Assembly: GCF_013344685.1 (NCBI RefSeq)
Contig: NZ_CP050137.1
Coordinates: forward strand, 2,597,001 to 2,661,000
Reading direction: 5' to 3'
Length of the DNA stretch: 64,000 nucleotides
Source of the DNA: Sphingomonas sp. CL5.1
GTDB taxonomy: Bacteria; Pseudomonadota; Alphaproteobacteria; Sphingomonadales; Sphingomonadaceae
Made by a program: the position numbers and the translations under genes. The notes beneath the pieces were generated by a model. The model saw only the letters and a program-made list of their open reading frames with translations, had not been told where the DNA came from and did no database searches. This document shows, one piece after another, positions 63,057 to 64,000 of this stretch. Numbering within the stretch: the stretch's first letter is position 1; the number at the start of each line of letters is the position of its first letter.

Positions 63057-63275
63057 CTAGTCGGGCGGATCGGGTTCAGGCGGACCGTCGCGGATCGAAA
63101 CCCGCAGCGTCCAGGTCCGGACAAGGGCATCGGCGTCGAGGAAGCCGTCGCCCATCAGCCGCGAGCGAATGGCGCGGTCGGTGTCCTGGGCCGCGAGATC
63201 GAGCGTCTCGCGATCGACGACCGGCACGCCGGCCCAGTCCTCCAGGTCGAATTCGAGGATGGCCTGGATCTTCAT
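63057..63275 (-). CDS. Hypothetical protein, 72 residues
   Basis: ATG 63275 follows AAAGGAAGGCGGC and overlaps the DUF6915 stop (ATGA). It reads MKIQAILEFDLEDWAGVPVV, DRETLDLAAQDTDRAIRSRL and ends VRTWTLRVSIRDGPPEPDPP, a short alpha/beta protein. It is always likely to be translated with DUF6915. Function unknown. Confidence 0.68.
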   Translation of the reverse strand: MKIQAILEFDLEDWAGVPVVDRETLDLAAQDTDRAIRSRLMGDGFLDADALVRTWTLRVSIRDGPPEPDPPD

Positions 63276-63661
63276 GCCGCCTTCCTTTCGATCGGAGGAG
63301 GCACCGCGAACGGATCGACGTCGCGATGGATCGGCTGCGCGCGGCCCATCCACGGTTCGGGCCGGATGCAGCGGACCCAGTCGGCGAAGCCCGGGATGTA
63401 GCCGAGATCCTCGCGGACATGCTGTTCGCCGATCAGCCGGACGGGCACCGTGCGCCCGGAGGCGATGGTGATGGTCGGGCCGAAAAAGCGTTCGAGCATG
63501 AAGATGCCCTCGGCATGATGGCGCAGCGCGCGGTGCCGGAAATCCGCCGTGATCAGCTTCGACGGCTCATCGAACCATTGATGGAGCGGCAGATAATCCT
63601 CCGGCGCGCCGCCCCATTTCCGGACCGAGGACAGCGCGTGATGGTAGCAATGTCCCATCAT
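63272..63661 (-). CDS. DUF6915-like protein
   Basis: The 129-residue protein reads MMGHCYHHALSSVRKWGGAP, EDYLPLHQWFDEPSKLITAD, FRHRALRHHAEGIFMLERFF and VRLIGEQHVREDLGYIPGFA. The HCYHHA...KWGG...LPLHQWFDE and RHRALRHH motifs are the signature of the DUF6915 family, small His-rich proteins of mobile elements with unknown role. It starts 7 bp after the stop of the DUF6878-like gene and overlaps the following 72-residue gene, forming an operon. Confidence 0.82.
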   Translation of the reverse strand: MMGHCYHHALSSVRKWGGAPEDYLPLHQWFDEPSKLITADFRHRALRHHAEGIFMLERFFGPTITIASGRTVPVRLIGEQHVREDLGYIPGFADWVRCIRPEPWMGRAQPIHRDVDPFAVPPPIERKAA

Positions 63662-63668
63662 CCCCTCC

Positions 63669-64000
63669 TCACAGGCTGTATTGATGATGTTCCGACGACA
63701 TGAACCGCTCGTTGTAATCGAGCGTGATCGTGCCGGCGGTCACATCGAAGGTGAACTCGCCATAGGCGCCGTCCGAATTCTCCCAGCCCGCGTGCTCCTG
63801 CTGGAGGAGGTCGTAAGCGAGATATTCCAGCGCCTGGCCGGCGCTGAACTTGCGCTGCTTCGGTTGGGCCTCGCCATAGGGCAGATCGAGAAAGGCAAGC
63901 TTGCCCTTGGGGAGGTCGACCAGCGTGTCGCCATTATAGGGCTGGATGTCCTCGATCTGGCCGCTGTCGCCCTCGCCGTCGAAGGTGACGATGACGCGCG
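63669..64000 (-). CDS. DUF6878-like protein, C-terminal part (runs off right edge)
   Basis: The minus-strand frame enters at the window edge and reads VIVTFDGEGDSGQIEDIQPY, FSAGQALEYLAYDLLQQEHA, GWENSDGAYGEFTFDVTAGT and ITLDYNERFMSSEHHQYSL, ending at TGA 63669. The FDGEGDSGQIED, HAGWENxDGAYGEF and TITLDYNERF motifs are typical of DUF6878, of unknown function, common beside DUF6915 on conjugative elements. The N-terminus lies outside the window. Confidence 0.82.
   Translation of the reverse strand, partial: RVIVTFDGEGDSGQIEDIQPYNGDTLVDLPKGKLAFLDLPYGEAQPKQRKFSAGQALEYLAYDLLQQEHAGWENSDGAYGEFTFDVTAGTITLDYNERFMSSEHHQYSL

Overview
The window is high-GC DNA with short, often overlapping reading frames. 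Its gene families (TonB-dependent receptors, sulfatase, MucR, RPA-type replication initiator, DUF736/DUF2285/DUF2840/DUF6878/DUF6915 proteins) point to a sphingomonad or close alphaproteobacterium. It reads as a mosaic: a conjugative or plasmid-like element carrying several blocks of metabolic and efflux cargo, with insertion-sequence scars at the joints.

Layout. 1-2.2 kb: end of an AraC-like gene, an HNH-type/DUF5710 protein and a DUF3800 protein. 2.3-3.4 kb: IS3 remnant and an acyl-CoA dehydrogenase pseudogene. 3.4-19.0 kb: catabolic cargo with an acyl-CoA synthetase and its AraC regulator, then arylsulfatase, cupin and SDR. A TetR regulator stands opposite a TonB receptor, exported hydrolase, Tat flavin amine oxidase, membrane protein, c-type cytochrome lipoprotein, tyrosine phosphatase and metallophosphoesterase. 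Two TetR palindromes lie between the divergent promoters. 19.05-19.96 kb: AT-rich spacer, dctA scrap and IS21 remnant.

19.96-30.4 kb: transfer, replication and activation core, all on the minus strand: CopG, TraG/VirD4, VirD2-like relaxase, lytic transglycosylase, TraF-like peptidase joined in frame to DUF736, DUF2840, DNA methylase, three iterons, RepA, an excisionase-like HTH protein, and a DUF6499/DUF2285 pair whose frames join by a +1 shift at TTT CCC A. This matches the FseA activator architecture of ICEMlSymR7A. The trb mating-pair genes expected after CopG are absent here. 30.4-36.2 kb: accessory genes (DUF736 copies, MucR, HU, small unknowns, VapBC-like toxin-antitoxin). 36.4-39.7 kb: two aldo/keto reductases, a carboxymuconolactone-decarboxylase-like protein and a divergent LysR, ending in an IS5/IS630 scar. 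39.9-51.4 kb: RND efflux operon, YncE-like protein, two-component system, PAP2 phosphatase and TonB receptor. 51.9-64 kb: second accessory block with nucleotidyltransferase-HEPN, SLOG/DUF2493, Toprim, a 1448-residue strawberry-notch-type methylase-helicase and many small genes, running off the right edge.

The least explained signal is a set of structured repeats in the 5' leaders of the element's small genes. One class (33534, 34958, 59955, 60439) has an outer CCGTCA/TGACGG stem and an inner hairpin, ends a constant 64-67 nt before the start codon, and shows compensatory base changes. A second class (24801, 31848, 32477, probably 30863 and 53993) has nested stems around ATTTT...AAAAT, again with covariation. 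These look like a shared cis-regulatory leader system of the element. All calls come from reading the sequence; no database search was run.
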